DNA from: Lachnospiraceae bacterium
Lineage (GTDB): Bacteria; Bacillota; Clostridia; Lachnospirales; Lachnospiraceae
Length of the DNA: 35,317 nucleotides
Assembly: GCA_900765975.1 (NCBI GenBank)
Contig: CAAFTS010000085.1
Span: 1-35,317 of the forward strand
Direction: 5' to 3'
Position 1 is the stretch's first letter; every line of letters starts with the position of its first letter. The notes beneath the pieces were generated by a model. That model saw only the letters and a list, made by a program, of their open reading frames with translations, searched no databases and was not told the origin of the DNA. The position numbers were made by a program, and so were the translations under genes. Shown piece by piece: positions 33,481 to 35,317 of this stretch.

Positions 33481-33510
33481 AAAAAAAGACCTCCGAAGAA
33501 GTCTTTTTTT
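33481..33510 (-). terminator. UUCG-tetraloop terminator upstream of the terminase genes
   Basis: Minus strand: GACUUC-UUCG-GAGGUC with seven A before and seven U after. The C(UUCG)G loop is very stable. It lies between the 59-residue gene and terS, about 30 bp before the terS start. The flanking A/T runs allow action on both strands. Confidence 0.88.
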
Positions 33511-33527
33511 CTCAGCACCTTTCGTTT

Positions 33528-33707
33528 TTACTTGAAAAGTTCATCGATTTTTACTTTTGCTGCTTTCACAGCATTGTAATCATAAAAATATGAATCTTCA
33601 CTTGTAATTATTTTCCCATTGTCCGGCGGGGTAATAATAAAATCATACCCTGTAGTTTCACTATTCCAAGCGATTGTAATTTGATATCCTCTGTATGTTT
33701 CTTCCAT
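33528..33707 (-). CDS. Small protein of unknown function
   Basis: A 59-residue protein (ATG at 33707 after AGGAGAAT): MEETYRGYQITIAWNSETTG, a beta-hairpin-like middle, and a C-terminal helix AVKAAKVKIDELF. The YRGYxI ... AVKAAKxKIDELF layout occurs in small phage and mobile-element proteins. No function is assigned. Followed by the UUCG terminator. Confidence 0.7.
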   Translation of the reverse strand: MEETYRGYQITIAWNSETTGYDFIITPPDNGKIITSEDSYFYDYNAVKAAKVKIDELFK

Positions 33708-33800
33708 AATAATTCTCCTGTTCTTTTTTGTACACACATGTTACCTCTGCCTCTTTCTTATATCCAGTAATATCCGTACCATAATCTGCACAAATTTTCT

Positions 33801-34196
33801 TTAGAGGTCTTCTCCATCCGTACAAAAGTCCAATCCCATTTTTAACTCATTATATATCTTCATGTATCGGCTCTGTTCACTGCCTTCACTTCCCAAGATC
33901 GCCTGAAAGAAAAATTCTTCAGCTTTCTCCCTAGAATACCACTTCTCTGTCTTTCCATAACAAACAGTTCTGACTATGGGTATCTTTTTTACACAATCTT
34001 CCCCATAAATCACATTCAGTCCTGATCCATTATCCCAATGCATCAGAAGGGATGCCGTGTCATCTACTCCGAGAACGGTCCCTGTCATGCCAACTGGCGG
34101 TGCCTGTTTATCATGCATTCTTACAAGTTCTACTCTGGTACCAACTGGATATTCTCTGCGAACATTCTCCACAATTTTTCTATTCGGAAATACCAT
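33801..34196 (-). CDS. DUF4314-containing protein
   Basis: A 131-residue protein. The N-terminal DUF4314-like part (REYPVGTRVELVRMHDKQAP, GMTGTVLGVDDTASLLMHWD, GSGLNVIYGEDCVKK) looks like a small SH3-like beta barrel of the kind common in Bacillota phages and conjugative elements. The C-terminal part is helical (WYSREKAEEFFFQAILGSEG). It overlaps the cyclotransferase gene by 17 bp, so the two are co-translated. Confidence 0.8.
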   Translation of the reverse strand: MVFPNRKIVENVRREYPVGTRVELVRMHDKQAPPVGMTGTVLGVDDTASLLMHWDNGSGLNVIYGEDCVKKIPIVRTVCYGKTEKWYSREKAEEFFFQAILGSEGSEQSRYMKIYNELKMGLDFCTDGEDL

Positions 34197-34638
34197 GCTG
34201 CACCTCCTCGATTGAATTTTTCAAAGCCTGCTTCAAAACATCTTCCTCAAACCCAAACTGTTCATATGCTTGTTCCAAAGTCCGATAATATCCTGCACTT
34301 GGCACTCCTATTTTCCTTTTCTCATCCATGATATACACCATCGCACTTTTTCTTTTCCCCTTGATTTGCACCTCCAGTATCTTCTTATTATAAAAATTCG
34401 GATATCCTTCATAATAGTCGAGTCTTCTTTCATCCATTTGACCGATTTCCCAAACCAATACCGGAACGATGCTTCCCTCCTTTGGTTCTATCGTAGCATA
34501 CGAACCCGTTCGAGAACCTTTGAACATTAACTCATACCCTTCCACGATTGCTGTTCCTACTAAAATTGCAGTCGGGCATCGGAATGCCATCTGCTCCTCA
34601 TCCATGTTACTGCCATAGGCAATATACAACTTCTTCAT
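34180..34638 (-). CDS. Gamma-glutamylcyclotransferase-like protein (AIG2/GGCT family)
   Basis: A 152-residue enzyme of the GGCT fold, which cleaves gamma-glutamyl-amide bonds by cyclising the glutamyl part. Substrate-loop motif AYGSNM at residues about 6-11 (the YGS signature). Candidate catalytic acid in RRLDYYEGYPNFYNKK. Also VPVLVWEIGQMDERR and AGYYRTLEQAYEQFGF. ATG at 34638 after AAAGGATG. It is one gene from an amidoligase, with a 96-bp structured gap. The pairing suggests making and removing a gamma-glutamyl-type tag; the substrate is unknown. Confidence 0.88.
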   Translation of the reverse strand: MKKLYIAYGSNMDEEQMAFRCPTAILVGTAIVEGYELMFKGSRTGSYATIEPKEGSIVPVLVWEIGQMDERRLDYYEGYPNFYNKKILEVQIKGKRKSAMVYIMDEKRKIGVPSAGYYRTLEQAYEQFGFEEDVLKQALKNSIEEVQHGISE

Positions 34639-34682
34639 ATTCGTTTCATCCTTTCTCTGTTGATAGTGAGGTCTCCCTCCTA

Positions 34683-34717
34683 CCACCTCAAGACGGTCTC
34701 TCGACCGCCATTGGTGG
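34683..34717 (-). other. Two-level hairpin between amidoligase and cyclotransferase
   Basis: Inner stem GGCGGTC/GACCGTC (34703-34709 with 34692-34698) closes a GAGA loop. An outer CCACC/GGTGG stem (34713-34717 with 34683-34687) encloses it. It is GC-rich compared with the surroundings and has no U tract, so a translational or RNA-processing element is more likely than a terminator. Confidence 0.5.
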
Positions 34718-34734
34718 GGCTGTGCCTATTCCCT

Positions 34735-35317
34735 TCAAGCAGCATGTCTCCATGCAGAATTTCCTTCCAAATGTTTCAGAAAATGAAGCCTGCAGGTTTT
34801 GAATTCATCCCCGTTTAATCCCAACCGAAGCATCCAACACCGAAATGCGTATTTTTCATTATCTGTAACTGTTCTTCTGGCACTCGCTTTCTTTTGCGTC
34901 AATGCCTGATGGCTGACTGCAAGGCAGAATTGTATGTAGGCTTTGATTTCCCCTGCATGTGTCGTGCTGTTAAACAATCGGAACTCTACCGTTCCTTTTG
35001 TGAAAGTCGCATGAAGATTTAAACCGTGGTATCTGGTATCGTTGTAATGGTCTGTCCTTCTTCTGTGACTCCCCTCATACCAGATGTCCTTTAATTCTTC
35101 CATTGTTTTGGGTTTTCTTTTATTAATCGTTTGAATCAACTGTTCATTTGTCTTTTTACACCATCGAAGTCTAGCCGGATCAATTTGTAAAGCTTTATAT
35201 AAAATATCCTCCTTACTGGCAATGATATTTACTAGTATAGAATAAATTAAATCTCTACTATATATTTTGAGGATAATGTATGGTAAAATAGTGTTATCTA
35301 AGAAAGGATGAACACTA
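34735..35317 (-). CDS. Amidoligase enzyme, 3' part (cut by window edge)
   Basis: The frame is open to the window edge on the minus strand, so this is the C-terminal portion (about 194 residues seen) and not a short protein starting at the TTG at 35139. Upstream residues read LDNTILPYIILKIYSRDLIY and NIIASKEDILYKALQID. The later part holds YHGLNLHATFTKGTVEFRLF, NSTTHAGEIKAYIQF and DNEKYAFRCWMLRLGL, typical of the 'putative amidoligase' family (glutamine-synthetase-like COOH-NH2 ligases). It would join an amine to a carboxylate with ATP. The N-terminal ATP-binding half is outside the window. Confidence 0.85.
   Translation of the reverse strand, partial: SVHPFLDNTILPYIILKIYSRDLIYSILVNIIASKEDILYKALQIDPARLRWCKKTNEQLIQTINKRKPKTMEELKDIWYEGSHRRRTDHYNDTRYHGLNLHATFTKGTVEFRLFNSTTHAGEIKAYIQFCLAVSHQALTQKKASARRTVTDNEKYAFRCWMLRLGLNGDEFKTCRLHFLKHLEGNSAWRHAA

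Noticed and set aside
35139..35139. Amidoligase start at this TTG
   Set aside because: The reading frame continues to the window edge with family-like residues, so this is an internal codon.
1..35317. CRISPR array, tRNA or rRNA genes, insertion sequences
   Set aside because: No evenly spaced direct repeats, cloverleaf candidates, rRNA segments or DDE transposase genes with terminal repeats were seen by eye.

Overview
The window is a Bacillota (Firmicutes) chromosome carrying most of a prophage. Low GC, strong AGGAGG-type ribosome sites, TTG/GTG starts, and the style of the phage and recombinase proteins suggest a gut Clostridia such as Lachnospiraceae. This taxonomic call is inference; no rRNA or other marker gene is present.

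Host part (1-2766): holA (DNA polymerase III delta) and the C-terminal two thirds of comEC, both on the minus strand. The comEC reading frame runs leftward from the conserved GLH of the ComEC SGLH signature. Just right of that point it meets unrelated sequence and an in-frame stop. I read this as the phage attachment junction: a prophage has inserted inside comEC. The N-terminal half of comEC and the other junction must lie beyond the right edge of the window.

Lysogeny and recombination part (2767-13306): a secreted lipoprotein, two paralogous XRE regulators that each have their own inverted repeat next to the ribosome site, a 70-residue protein, and a divergent XRE repressor. Then comes a tightly overlapping five-gene plus-strand operon (5566-10446): a large serine recombinase with an unusual C-terminus, two proteins carrying versions of that same C-terminal domain, and two ParB-like proteins. 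It converges on two more large serine recombinases (10456-13306, minus strand). Three serine recombinases, a domain shared between a recombinase and its neighbours, and two ParB-like partners make this the least conventional part of the window.

Late phage part (13455-34638, minus strand, transcribed right to left): small terminase, large terminase, HK97-type portal, ClpP-like protease, HK97-fold capsid, connector, head closure, gp10-like protein, tail terminator, major tail protein, and a tail chaperone with a -1 frameshift. These are followed by an inserted two-gene accessory cassette (DUF3592 protein and MmcQ/YjbR protein), tape measure, Dit, Tal, receptor-binding and fibre proteins, holin and amidase. 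This is a siphovirus order. At the far right are a gamma-glutamylcyclotransferase and the 3' part of an amidoligase, a pair predicted to make and trim peptide-like amide bonds.

How it fits together: the XRE cluster probably sets lysogeny, the serine recombinases insert and excise the element at comEC, and the late genes build and release a siphovirus. Intrinsic terminators occur repeatedly inside the late operon, just upstream of terS, the protease, the tape measure, the holin and the amidase genes. This implies antitermination, read-through or local promoters.
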